DNA from: Halomonas sp. BDJS001
GTDB lineage: Bacteria; Pseudomonadota; Gammaproteobacteria; Pseudomonadales; Halomonadaceae
Assembly (NCBI RefSeq): GCF_026104355.1
Contig: NZ_CP110535.1
Coordinates: 2,046,001-2,110,000 of the forward strand
Direction: 5' to 3'
Length of the DNA stretch: 64,000 nucleotides
Under the pieces are notes generated by a model. The model saw only the letters and a list, made by a program, of their open reading frames with translations, was not told the DNA's origin and made no database searches. Below, piece after piece: positions 55,783-64,000 of the stretch. Within the stretch, counting starts at the first letter, position 1, and each line of letters begins with the position of its first letter. Made by a program: the position numbers and the translations under genes.

Positions 55783-57240
55783 ATGGAAGCGCTTAAAGAA
55801 ACACAGCTGTATTGCCCCTTTGCTTATATCGACGGCAGTTGGGTCGCGGCAGATAGCGGCGAGCAGATTACCGTATTAAACCCGGCGACCGGCGAAGCGA
55901 TTGGCGATATTCCCCGCCTGGGTAAAGCCGAGACCGAGCGAGCCATTGATGCTGCAGATGCTGCGCTACCGGCCTGGCGGGCGCTGACTGCCCAGGAGCG
56001 CGCTGACTTACTGTTGAAGTGGCACGATCTGATGCTTGAGCATCAACAGGATCTGGCCATGCTGATGACCTACGAGCAGGGCAAGCCGCTAAAAGAAGCC
56101 GCGGGTGAAATCGCTTATGCAGCCAGCTTTTTACGCTGGTTTGCCGAAGAGGCGCGGCGCGTTTACGGCGAAACCATTCCCGCGGCAAACGCCAATCAGC
56201 GTATCGTTGTCACCAAACAACCTGTTGGCGTAGTGGGGGCGATTACGCCCTGGAATTTCCCGGCGGCGATGATTACCCGTAAAGCCGGGGCTGCATTGGC
56301 CGCTGGTTGCACGATAGTGGTTAAGCCTGCTAGCCAGACTCCTTTCTCTGCAACGGCCTTGGCGCTGCTGGCTGAACGGGCAGGTATCCCACGCGGTGTC
56401 TTTAACGTCGTACCCGGAAGCGCTAGCGATATTGCCCAGGCGATGACTGAGTCGCCTAAAGTGCGCAAGATCACCTTTACTGGTTCGACCGAGGTTGGGC
56501 GCAAGCTGATGGCCCAAGCGGCGGAGCATATCCAGAAGATATCGCTAGAGCTTGGTGGTAATGCGCCCTTTATCGTGTTTGAGGATGCCGATTTAGATGC
56601 GGCCGTAGAAGGTGCTATGGCCGCCAAGTTCCGTAACGCTGGCCAAACCTGCATCTGCACTAACCGCTTTCTGGTTCAGTCCAGTGTGATCAACGCTTTT
56701 TGTGAAAAGCTAGCAGTGGCCATGAACAGCGAGCTGTATGTGGGGGATGGCACCAAACCCAACATTAATATCGGCCCGTTAATCGATGATAATGCGGTTA
56801 AAAAAGTTAGCGAGCATGTTCAGGATGCCATTGATAATGGCGCTGAACTCTTGTTGGGTGGGCATCCGCATCCGCTGGGCGGCAATTTCTTTACGCCAAC
56901 GTTGATCAGTTTTGCCACTGACAAGATGAAAGTGGCTCACGAAGAGACCTTTGGGCCATTAGCTGCTGTCTTCCCGTTTGATGATGAGGAGACGGCTATT
57001 GAGATGGCCAATGATACCCAATATGGTTTGGCGTCCTATTTCTACTCCCGTGATCTTGCCCGCGTATGGCGTGTTTCCGAAGCGCTTGAGTACGGTATGG
57101 TGGGTATTAACACTGGCGCTATTTCCAACGCTGCCGCGCCTTTTGGGGGTGTAAAAGCCTCGGGTCTAGGCCGCGAAGGGGGTCACCAGGGCCTGGAAGA
57201 GTATTTGGAAACCAAGTATCTATGTATTGATCTTGGCTAA
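55783..57240 (+). CDS. gabD: Succinate-semialdehyde dehydrogenase
   Basis: A 485-residue aldehyde dehydrogenase close to GabD, which oxidises succinate semialdehyde to succinate with NADP+. Motifs: PWNFPAAMITRK, FTGSTEVGRKLM, catalytic Glu in LELGGNAPFIVF and catalytic Cys in NAGQTCICTNR; the C-terminus GREGGHQGLEEYLETKYLC is characteristic. No gabT is adjacent; it appears monocistronic with a strong terminator. Confidence 0.92.
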   Translation: MEALKETQLYCPFAYIDGSWVAADSGEQITVLNPATGEAIGDIPRLGKAETERAIDAADAALPAWRALTAQERADLLLKWHDLMLEHQQDLAMLMTYEQGKPLKEAAGEIAYAASFLRWFAEEARRVYGETIPAANANQRIVVTKQPVGVVGAITPWNFPAAMITRKAGAALAAGCTIVVKPASQTPFSATALALLAERAGIPRGVFNVVPGSASDIAQAMTESPKVRKITFTGSTEVGRKLMAQAAEHIQKISLELGGNAPFIVFEDADLDAAVEGAMAAKFRNAGQTCICTNRFLVQSSVINAFCEKLAVAMNSELYVGDGTKPNINIGPLIDDNAVKKVSEHVQDAIDNGAELLLGGHPHPLGGNFFTPTLISFATDKMKVAHEETFGPLAAVFPFDDEETAIEMANDTQYGLASYFYSRDLARVWRVSEALEYGMVGINTGAISNAAAPFGGVKASGLGREGGHQGLEEYLETKYLCIDLG

Positions 57241-57308
57241 AAGCTCGATGGGCGTTAATGGTCAGTGAGCCATTGGCATCTGTTGATGATAGTAAAGGTG
57301 ATCGTAAG

Positions 57309-57355
57309 AAAGCCCCTTAGGCATGCTCTATCAAAAGAGCGCCTAAGGGGCTTTT
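57309..57355. terminator. Bidirectional terminator between gabD and purH
   Basis: AAAGCCCCTTAGGC and GCCTAAGGGGCTTT are perfect 14-base arms, with an inner GCTCT/AGAGC stem and a T tract. It serves both converging genes. Confidence 0.92.
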
Positions 57356-57382
57356 TGCTGTTAATGCAGGTGAGTTAAAGGC

Positions 57383-58999
57383 TTAGTGGCGGAAGTGGCG
57401 CATGCCGGTAAATACCATGGCAATGCCTGCTTCATTGGCGGCATCGATCACTTCCTGATCACGCATGGAGCCCCCTGGCTGAATAACGGCGGTAATGCCT
57501 GCTGCTGCGGCCGCATCGATGCCGTCACGGAAGGGGAAGAAGGCATCAGACGCCATCACTGAGCCGGGCACCGAAAGGCCTTCATCTGCGGCCTTGATCC
57601 CAGCGATTTTAGCCGAATAAACGCGACTCATTTGGCCGGCGCCGACACCCACGGTTTGGCCATTTTTGGCGTAAACAATCGCATTGGATTTGACAAATTT
57701 GGCCACTCGCCAGGCAAAGGCAAGGTCACGTAGCTCTTGCTCGCTGGGCGCACGCTGGCTGACCACGGTCAATTCGTCGCGGGTGACCATGCCGTCGTCG
57801 CGCTCCTGAACCAACAAGCCACCATTGACGCGTTTAAAGTCTAATGCAGGCTGCTGTTCGGCCGGCCAGTGGGCACTGACGTCCAATAAGCGCACATTCT
57901 GCTTATTGGCCACGATGGCGGCGGCTTCATCGCTGACGCCCGGGGCAATAATCACCTCGACGAACTGGCGGTCAATAATCGCCTGGGCGGTTTCCGCATC
58001 CAGCGGCGTATTGAAGGCGATAATGCCGCCAAACGCGCTGGTGGGGTCGGTAGCAAAGGCTTTGTCGTAAGCTGCCAAAGCGGTGGCGCCAATGGCAACG
58101 CCACAGGGGTTGGCGTGCTTAACGATAACGCAGGCGGTATCGGTGAAGGCCTTTACGCACTCAAAGGCGGCGTCGGTATCGGCAACGTTGTTATACGAAA
58201 GCGGCTTGCCCTGGAGCATTTTTGCTGTGGCAACGCTGGGTTCGCTTGCCTGGGGGTCAACGTAAAAGGCTGCCTGCTGGTGCGGGTTTTCGCCATAACG
58301 CATATCCTGCTTTTTATCGAGCTGCAGGTTGAAGGTGCGTGGGAAGGTTTCATCAGTGGCATTGACCTTACGGCCTAGGTAGTCAGCAATCGCACCATCG
58401 TAGCCGGCGGTATGCTCAAAAGCTTTCACTGCTAAATCGAAGCGCGTGGCGCGGCTGACCTGGCCATCTTGGGCGGCCAGCTCGCCCAGTACTCGAGCGT
58501 AATCACTGCTATTGACCACTATGGTGGTGTAAGCATGGTTTTTGGCGCAAGCACGAACCATGGTGGGGCCGCCAATATCGATATTCTCGATGGCATCTTC
58601 CAGCGTGCAGTCAGGCTTGGCGACGGTGGCGGCGAAGGGGTAGAGATTGACCACTACCATATCGATAGGGGTGATATCGTTCTCCGCCATCACCGCATCA
58701 TCCTGGCCACGGCGGGCCAGAATGCCGCCGTGAATTTTCGGGTGCAGCGTTTTAACCCGGCCATCCATAATTTCGGGGAAGCCGGTGTGCTCAGACACCT
58801 CTTTCACGGCTATCGCATTTTCTTGTAGCAGGCGGAAAGTGCCGCCCGTGGAGAGCAGTTCAACGCCATGCTCAGTGAGTCCGCGGGCGAATTCCACAAT
58901 GCCGGTTTTATCAGAAACGCTCAGCAGGGCGCGGCGGACGGGGGTCGCGTTGCTTTCAGTCAAGGAGGGGGTATCAGCCATGAGAGGTGTATCAGCCAT
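57383..58999 (-). CDS. purH: Bifunctional AICAR transformylase/IMP cyclohydrolase
   Basis: A 538-residue enzyme for the last two steps of IMP synthesis. The N-terminal cyclohydrolase domain ([20 protein letters not shown]) and the transformylase domain with the KHANPCG motif and GAGQMSRV are intact. Its start is duplicated: ATGGCTGATAC occurs at 58999 and again 18 bases later (58981), giving [13 protein letters not shown]. Either ATG could be used. It follows fis by 50 bases, but on the same strand upstream of it lies only fis, so fis readthrough is possible. Confidence 0.95.
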   Translation of the reverse strand: MADTPLMADTPSLTESNATPVRRALLSVSDKTGIVEFARGLTEHGVELLSTGGTFRLLQENAIAVKEVSEHTGFPEIMDGRVKTLHPKIHGGILARRGQDDAVMAENDITPIDMVVVNLYPFAATVAKPDCTLEDAIENIDIGGPTMVRACAKNHAYTTIVVNSSDYARVLGELAAQDGQVSRATRFDLAVKAFEHTAGYDGAIADYLGRKVNATDETFPRTFNLQLDKKQDMRYGENPHQQAAFYVDPQASEPSVATAKMLQGKPLSYNNVADTDAAFECVKAFTDTACVIVKHANPCGVAIGATALAAYDKAFATDPTSAFGGIIAFNTPLDAETAQAIIDRQFVEVIIAPGVSDEAAAIVANKQNVRLLDVSAHWPAEQQPALDFKRVNGGLLVQERDDGMVTRDELTVVSQRAPSEQELRDLAFAWRVAKFVKSNAIVYAKNGQTVGVGAGQMSRVYSAKIAGIKAADEGLSVPGSVMASDAFFPFRDGIDAAAAAGITAVIQPGGSMRDQEVIDAANEAGIAMVFTGMRHFRH

Positions 59000-59049
59000 T
59001 AGAGTGCTCGTGTGCAGAGTCGAGAATTAAAAACAACAACGCCCCAGGG

Positions 59050-59415
59050 TTATGGGGCGTCACCTTCGATGAGTCCGTATAGCTTGAGTTTTTTGCGCAG
59101 CGTGCCGCGGTTTAGTCCGAGCACATCAGCGGCCCGTGTCTGGTTGCCGTCGGTGTGCTCTAGAACGCAGGCCAGCAGTGGCGCTTCTACTTCGGCCATC
59201 ACCATGGCGTAAAGATCGGTAGTCTGGCTGCCGTCCAAATGTTCAAAGTAGCGGCGCATAGCCGTTTCCACTGCTTCCCGGAGCGGCTGAGGCGGTGAGT
59301 TAGCCGCTGGATCCGCTAGCGTGCCCGCTAAAGGGGAGTTGCTCTCATAAAATGCGTCGCTGGCAAGAGCGTCGCTTGAGTAATTGTCGCTAGATAGAAG
59401 ATCGCGTTCGGTCAT
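59050..59415 (-). CDS. fis: DNA-binding protein Fis
   Basis: A 121-residue nucleoid protein. The C-terminal half is typical (MRRYFEHLDGSQTTDLYAMVMAEVEAPLL, then the HTH GNQTRAADVLGLNRGTLRKKLKLYGL). The N-terminus is about 25 residues longer than enteric Fis and rich in Ser, Asp and Ala. It overlaps the dusB stop by 4 bases (ATGA), the classical dusB-fis operon. Confidence 0.93.
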   Translation of the reverse strand: MTERDLLSSDNYSSDALASDAFYESNSPLAGTLADPAANSPPQPLREAVETAMRRYFEHLDGSQTTDLYAMVMAEVEAPLLACVLEHTDGNQTRAADVLGLNRGTLRKKLKLYGLIEGDAP

Positions 59416-60463
59416 GCAGCATAGCTTCCTTTGGCTAGCAAACGCGTGGCGGCGCCGGGGGCCATCGCGTCATTGATCCAATCAAATTGCGTTTCAGGTG
59501 ACGCTAACGCATTGAACTGCTGCTTAAGCGCGCGCTGTTGTGGCGGCGTAAAGCGTTGGTCATCGCTAAGGTACCAGCCGACATGTTTGCGCGCGATACG
59601 CACACCCATAGTGTTGCCATAAAACGCGTGCAACGCTTCTAAGTGTCCGTGAAGCACTTGGTGGCGCTCCGAAAGGCTTGGCTGCGCCATCCGCTCTCCA
59701 TGTTGGAGATAGTGGTTGATCTGTTGAAAGATCCACGGGTTACCCTGAGCACCACGGCCGACCATCACTGCATCAGCGCCGGTATAAGCGAGTACCTCGG
59801 CGGCTTTTTCCGGACTTGTTATGTCGCCGTTGGCAATTACCGGGATCGATAGGTGAGATTTGATCTCGGCAATCGTGTCGTACTCTGCCTGTCCAGTATA
59901 GCGCTGTTGGCGATGACGGCCATGCACAGCGAGCGATTGAATACCGGCTGACTCGGCAAGCCGGGCAATGCGCAGGGCATTATTTGATTCGGCGCACCAG
60001 CCTGTGCGGATTTTGAGTGTAACGGGTATATCAACCGCTGCCACCACCGCATCGAGTATCTCAGCCACCAAGGCTTCATCGCGAAGTAACGCTGACCCTG
60101 CCGCTTTGTTACACACTTTTTTGGCAGGGCAACCCATATTAATATCAATAATCTGCGCACCCAGCTCGGCATTCAAGCGCGCCGCCTGGGCAAGCATGTC
60201 TGCATCGCCCCCGGCGATTTGCACCACGCGTGGTCGGGCTCGCCCCGATGATCCATGCGCAGCTTTGATTTGCGAGTATGCCATAGGCTGGGGTCTGCCG
60301 TGACCATTTCCCCCACGACCCATCCAGCGCCAAGCCGCCGGCATAGCTGGCGAAAAGGGCGGTCGGTGACGCCAGCCATTGGTGCAAGCATAACCCGGTT
60401 GGGTAATGTAAACGAACCAATGGCGACTGATCCAATATTGGCAGGTGATGGGTTTAACGTCAT
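59412..60463 (-). pseudogene. dusB: tRNA-dihydrouridine synthase B, interrupted by a -1 frameshift
   Basis: DusB reduces uridines in tRNA D-loops using FMN. The N-terminal frame from ATG 60463 has [17 protein letters not shown] and LRMDHRGEP, then loses similarity and stops at 60173. The remaining conserved protein runs in another frame, from [15 protein letters not shown] through INMGCPAKKVCNKAAGSALL (catalytic Cys) to 59412. Adding one base at about 60234-60237, where GAGCCCG meets ACCACGC, gives [12 protein letters not shown] and a normal ~350-residue protein. Either a single-base sequencing error or a recent mutation. The downstream fis gene depends on it for coupling. Confidence 0.88.
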
Positions 60464-60509
60464 GGCATCAGACTTTATGGGTTTTGAGCAGTGAGCGCTG
60501 GGGTGGCGA

Positions 60510-60549
60510 CGAGTAGGCGTTTCAAGGGGGCGTATGATACGCCTACTCG
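60510..60549. repeat. Inverted repeat between prmA and dusB
   Basis: CGAGTAGGCGT and ACGCCTACTCG are perfect 11-base arms; the second arm can alternatively pair within GGCGTAT-G-ATACGCC (60529-60543). No T tract follows on either strand, so it is not a plain terminator; it may regulate the dusB-fis promoter. Confidence 0.5.
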
Positions 60550-60576
60550 CTGATGGGGTGAAGGCCCATTGCCGCT

Positions 60577-61491
60577 TTAACGCGAACGTAGGCCACTAAG
60601 CCGTACCCATCCTTCGCGGATGACAGGCTCATCCATGATAAGGCCCTGCGCTGCATAGGCTTCGTAAACGTCATCGGCCTGATTGGCCAAAATCCCCGAT
60701 AGCGCAACCCGGCCACCCGGCGCTACATGCCCGGCAATCATCGGCGCTAGTTCAACCAACGGGCCGGCTAAAATATTGGCGGTCACGATAGGGTAGTGGC
60801 CGCCATCGCTTAACTGCTCAGGGTAGTAGAGGTTTAACGCCGACTCGGCAATAGCGTTGCGTTCGGCATTGTCGCGACTGGCCTGCAACGCCTGGGGGTC
60901 AATGTCGGTGGCATCTGCATGGCTGGCACCCAGCTTGAGCGCGGCGATAGCCAGAATGCCGGAGCCACAGCCTACATCCAACACCTTTTGCTCGGCTAAG
61001 TGGCCGGCTACGGCGAGTTCATCCAGCCACTCCAGGCACAGGGCTGTGGTGGGGTGCGTACCGGTGCCAAAGGCGAGGCCTGGGTCGAGAATCAGGTTAA
61101 CGGCATCTGCCTCGGGTGGTTCGTGCCAACTGGGCACGATCCATAGCCGCTGGCCCATGCGCAAAGGGGTGAAGTCATCCATCCACTCCCGCTCCCAGTC
61201 CCGGTCGGCGAGCAGCTCATACTCAATGGTCGGGCAGGGCTCACCGGGCATCTGCTCCGACCAGGCAGCCTCAATGCGCTCGAGCATGCTCTCGACGCCC
61301 TCCAGGTCATCGTAGAGACCGGTGAGGATGGTATCTTCCCACAGCGGGGTGGTGCCCCGCTCGGGCTCAAACACCGGATCATCGTGGGCATCCTGAAGGC
61401 CAATGGCGGTCGCACCTTCCTCAAGCAGCAGCTCTTCGAGGAGCTCGGCCTGTTCGGGAGCGACGTGGGCTTTGAGTTGCAGCCAGGGCAT
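60577..61491 (-). CDS. prmA: Ribosomal protein L11 methyltransferase
   Basis: A 304-residue enzyme that trimethylates L11 with S-adenosylmethionine. N-terminal L11-binding domain ([21 protein letters not shown]), then the SAM motif [16 protein letters not shown] and the NILAGPL motif. ATG 61491 behind GGAGAA was chosen; the longer frame adds MRRTS. It lies in the accB-accC-prmA-dusB-fis order known from gammaproteobacteria. Confidence 0.94.
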   Translation of the reverse strand: MPWLQLKAHVAPEQAELLEELLLEEGATAIGLQDAHDDPVFEPERGTTPLWEDTILTGLYDDLEGVESMLERIEAAWSEQMPGEPCPTIEYELLADRDWEREWMDDFTPLRMGQRLWIVPSWHEPPEADAVNLILDPGLAFGTGTHPTTALCLEWLDELAVAGHLAEQKVLDVGCGSGILAIAALKLGASHADATDIDPQALQASRDNAERNAIAESALNLYYPEQLSDGGHYPIVTANILAGPLVELAPMIAGHVAPGGRVALSGILANQADDVYEAYAAQGLIMDEPVIREGWVRLSGLRSR

Positions 61492-61540
61492 GGAAGTTCT
61501 CCGCAAGGCAATTTAAAGACGCATTCAATAAAGACAAAGA

Positions 61541-61562
61541 CGGGGTGGACATGGCCACCCCG
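61541..61562 (-). terminator. Terminator after accC
   Basis: CGGGGTGG and CCACCCCG form an 8-bp stem; the minus strand continues TCTTTGTCTTTA. Transcription into prmA would then need readthrough or its own promoter. Confidence 0.7.
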
Positions 61563-61599
61563 CTGGGGATTACACAGTGCGCTGGAAAGCGCTTAGCGG

Positions 61600-62940
61600 C
61601 TAGCTGCCGAGTTTCTTTTCCAGGTAATGAATGTTGACACCGCCTTGACGGAAATAGCTGTCGCGAACCAAATCCTTTTGCAGATCGATATTGGTTTTAA
61701 TACCTTCCACCAGCAGCTCGTCGAGGGCGTTGCGCATGCGTGTCAGGGCTATTTCACGATCTACGCCCCAGGTGATCAGCTTGCCGATCAGCGAATCATA
61801 GTGCGGGGGGACGGTGTAGCCGGTATAGAGATGAGAGTCCATACGGACGCCTAAACCACCGGGAGCGTGAAACAGCGTGACCTTGCCGGGAGAGGGCATA
61901 AACGTGCGCGAGTCTTCGGCGTTAATCCGGCACTCGAAGGCATGGCCGTTGAGCTGAACATCTTCCTGACGAATGGACAGTGGCAGGCCGGAAGCGATAC
62001 GCAGCTGCTCTTTGACGATATCTACGCCGGTGACCATTTCGGTGACCGGGTGCTCGACCTGAACGCGAGTATTCATCTCGATAAAGAAGTACTCGCCGTC
62101 TTCATACAAGAACTCAAAGGTACCGGCGCCACGGTAGTTGATCTTGATACACGCCTGGCGACATGCTTCAAGCACTTGAGCGCGGGCTTCAGGATCCAGG
62201 CCTGGCGCTGGGGCTTCTTCGAGTACTTTCTGATGACGACGTTGAAGCGAACAGTCGCGGTCATAAAGGTGGATGGCGTTACCCTGGCCGTCGGCGAGCA
62301 CCTGTACTTCGACGTGGCGCGGCTTCTCAAGGTATTTTTCCATGTAGACCGTGCCATCACCAAAGGCAGCGTGGGCTTCAGTGCGGGTAACGGTAATCGC
62401 CGACAGCAGATGGCCTTCAGTGTGTACCACGCGCATACCGCGGCCACCGCCGCCAGAAGCCGCCTTAATGATGACCGGGTAACCGATGCGCTGTGCAGTG
62501 GCTAAGTTGGTGGAGTCGTCCTCACCCAGTGGGCCGTCGGAGCCTGGCACAGTGGGAACGCCCGCTTCCTTCATTGACTGGATGGCACTGACTTTATCGC
62601 CCATCAGGCGAATGGTCTCAGCGCGGGGGCCAATAAAGGTAAAGCCTGAACGCTCAACCTGTTCGGCAAAGTTGGCGTTTTCAGACAAAAAGCCATAGCC
62701 CGGGTGTATGGCAGAGGAGTCAGTGACTTCGGCCGCACTGATCAGGGCCGGAATATTTAAGTAAGACTGCGCTGACGAAGCCGGGCCAATACACACGGCT
62801 TCATCCGCCAAGCGAACGTGCATGAGTTCACGATCAGCTTTGGAGTGCACCGCTACGGTTTTAATGCCCAGTTCTTTACAGGCCCGCAGGATACGGAGGG
62901 CAATCTCGCCGCGGTTGGCGATAAGTACCTTGTCCAGCAT
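61600..62940 (-). CDS. accC: Biotin carboxylase subunit of acetyl-CoA carboxylase
   Basis: A 446-residue ATP-grasp enzyme that carboxylates biotin on AccB. Begins [25 protein letters not shown]; the glycine-rich ATP loop is [14 protein letters not shown] and the catalytic region [16 protein letters not shown] is intact. Start 62940 was chosen on conservation; a GTG at 62952 is in frame. It follows accB by 31 bases. Confidence 0.97.
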   Translation of the reverse strand: MLDKVLIANRGEIALRILRACKELGIKTVAVHSKADRELMHVRLADEAVCIGPASSAQSYLNIPALISAAEVTDSSAIHPGYGFLSENANFAEQVERSGFTFIGPRAETIRLMGDKVSAIQSMKEAGVPTVPGSDGPLGEDDSTNLATAQRIGYPVIIKAASGGGGRGMRVVHTEGHLLSAITVTRTEAHAAFGDGTVYMEKYLEKPRHVEVQVLADGQGNAIHLYDRDCSLQRRHQKVLEEAPAPGLDPEARAQVLEACRQACIKINYRGAGTFEFLYEDGEYFFIEMNTRVQVEHPVTEMVTGVDIVKEQLRIASGLPLSIRQEDVQLNGHAFECRINAEDSRTFMPSPGKVTLFHAPGGLGVRMDSHLYTGYTVPPHYDSLIGKLITWGVDREIALTRMRNALDELLVEGIKTNIDLQKDLVRDSYFRQGGVNIHYLEKKLGS

Positions 62941-62971
62941 GGGAGAGTCCACCCGTGTTGAAAATGAAAGA

Positions 62972-63448
62972 TTAAGCGATAACGATCATGGCTTGATCGA
63001 ATTCTACCGGCTCGCCATCTTCCACCAGGATGGCTTCCACGATACCGTCACGGTCAGCTTCAATCTGGTTCATCATTTTCATGGCTTCAATGATGCATAT
63101 GGTGTCGCCCTGCTTAACGCTATCGCCGACTTCAACAAAGGATTTGGCGCCCGGCGCTGGGCTGCGGTAGAAGGTGCCTACCATGGGTGAGTTAACGGCT
63201 TCGCCCTGGTAGCTTGCGCCCTGAGGCTCTGCTTCAGAAGCAGGCGCTGATGCGGGAGCGCCTGCAGCGGGGGCGGCGGGAGCATAGCCAGGATGCTGCG
63301 CATATTGCGGCATCGGCTGTGGCTGCCACGAAGCACCGTTAGGATGGCGGCTGATGCGTACTGACTCTTCGCCTTCCTGAATTTCAATCTCGCTAATATT
63401 GGACTCTTCGAGCAGCTCAATCAGTTTCTTAACTTTGCGGATATCCAT
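62972..63448 (-). CDS. accB: Biotin carboxyl carrier protein of acetyl-CoA carboxylase
   Basis: A 158-residue protein: an N-terminal domain ([17 protein letters not shown]), a Pro/Ala-rich linker (residues ~45-80) and the biotinyl domain with the modified Lys in [15 protein letters not shown]. It carries carboxybiotin between AccC and the carboxyltransferase in fatty-acid synthesis. First gene of the accBC operon. Confidence 0.97.
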   Translation of the reverse strand: MDIRKVKKLIELLEESNISEIEIQEGEESVRISRHPNGASWQPQPMPQYAQHPGYAPAAPAAGAPASAPASEAEPQGASYQGEAVNSPMVGTFYRSPAPGAKSFVEVGDSVKQGDTICIIEAMKMMNQIEADRDGIVEAILVEDGEPVEFDQAMIVIA

Positions 63449-63781
63449 GGCATAGCCCCATCAATGTCTTAAAAGGTAGTTACAAAGCGCTCACACATAG
63501 GTGCAGGGAGCTCTTTATGGCGCGTACGTAGCGCAGTAAACCAAATTTAAAAATGAGGAGAACGCAGCATGTTAGCGAACGTTACCCCGTTCTCAGCGTT
63601 AAAAAAGCAAGTTTTTAGCTAATATGGGAGCGGAGTTTGCCGAAAAAGTGCCAGGATGTCCAGCAACAGCCTAAGCCAATGGCAAAACCAGCCTCTAGAG
63701 CAGAATTAAACAACTGTTTGACGATGTTCGCAGCAAAAAGCCGTTTTAGTGTCTTGAAGTGTGTGTAGACAGATATAGCAA
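63449..63781. other. Intergenic region between dsbD and accB
   Basis: About 330 bases that must hold the accBC promoter. aroQ, which often lies here in relatives, is absent. No convincing promoter or riboswitch was recognised; GAGAAC and GTTCTC arms near 63560-63593 are weak. Confidence 0.45.
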
Positions 63782-64000
63782 TCAGCCGTTCACTACCCAG
63801 CGATTGACGGACTCAAGATGTTCGTAGAGCTGGTCGGCTGTCACTTCGCCTTGGATACGCGCAGCACGAATCTCCTCACCCTGGCTGAAAAAGAGCAGGC
63901 TTGGGGGGCCGAAAAGATCGAATTGATTCAGCAATTCACGGCTTTGGGGATCTGTATGAGTGACATCGGCAGCGATCAGGGTGTAGCCGTTGAGCGCCTC
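63782..64000 (-). CDS. dsbD: Thiol:disulfide interchange protein DsbD, C-terminal end (5' end outside window)
   Basis: The last 72 codons of a gene entering from the right edge. The translated end (ADVTHTDPQSRELLNQF, then LFGPPSLLFFSQGEEI and LYEHLESVNRWVVNG) has the cis-proline region and final helix of the DsbD gamma thioredoxin domain. DsbD passes electrons from cytoplasmic thioredoxin to the periplasm. The catalytic CxxC and membrane part lie outside the window. Confidence 0.78.
   Translation of the reverse strand, partial: EALNGYTLIAADVTHTDPQSRELLNQFDLFGPPSLLFFSQGEEIRAARIQGEVTADQLYEHLESVNRWVVNG

Overview
The window looks like chromosome of a halophilic gammaproteobacterium, most likely a member of the Halomonadaceae (Halomonas/Vreelandella type). 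The basis is protein resemblance: a choline-to-glycine-betaine cluster (betIBA plus a ChoX-like binding protein), a rhizobial-type glycerol ABC transporter (GlpSTPQUV), a PNAG (pga) operon, and the gammaproteobacterial order accB-accC-prmA-dusB-fis-purH. No 16S rRNA gene or species marker is present, so the genus is an inference.

Layout. 1-8.9 kb: glycerol module, with glpK (5' truncated by the window) convergent with the operon glpS-T-P-Q-U-V-glpD; glpD carries a frameshift. 9.0-11.5 kb: fadE. 11.7-16.8 kb: betA, betB, betI and a divergent choline-binding protein with a BetI-type palindrome between them. 16.9-17.2 kb: tRNA-Met(CAT) and the 4.5S SRP RNA. 17.3-23.3 kb: pgaABCD. 23.7-25.6 kb: a DUF3750 protein and an Xre/RES toxin-antitoxin pair. 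25.6-29.0 kb: mntR and a divergent Mn/Zn ABC transporter. 29-32.2 kb: an MFS carrier with a coupled 42-aa membrane peptide, a deletion remnant of a GntP permease, and an Na+/H+ antiporter-family protein. 32.2-33.0 kb: trmJ.

33.18-46.45 kb is a genomic island inserted exactly at the 3' end of groL (groEL). It is bounded by a 13-bp direct repeat that contains the groL stop codon, and the terminator that probably belonged to groL lies on the far side. Next to the left repeat is a tyrosine integrase. The island then carries a structured RNA leader with RNase HI and a coupled 38-aa basic peptide, a serine recombinase, a type I restriction-modification system (hsdM-S-R), a 55-aa protein with a MarR-like regulator, and at its right end a retron-like operon (promoter, about 300-nt structured leader, 77-aa protein, Xre protein, retron-type reverse transcriptase). 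This is the most interesting part of the window: a defence island with an apparently complete but unusual retron. An RNase H gene in the same island is notable because retron msDNA maturation uses RNase H.

46.4-64 kb returns to core genes: groL-groS with a near-consensus heat-shock promoter, fxsA, an SDR oxidoreductase, two hypothetical envelope proteins, tRNA-Leu(TAG), comF, srkA, folE, gabD, and the minus-strand series dsbD (partial), accB, accC, prmA, dusB (frameshifted), fis, purH. Two unrelated housekeeping genes (glpD, dusB) each lack one base at a short same-base run, which points to consensus error in the assembly at least as much as to genuine pseudogenes.
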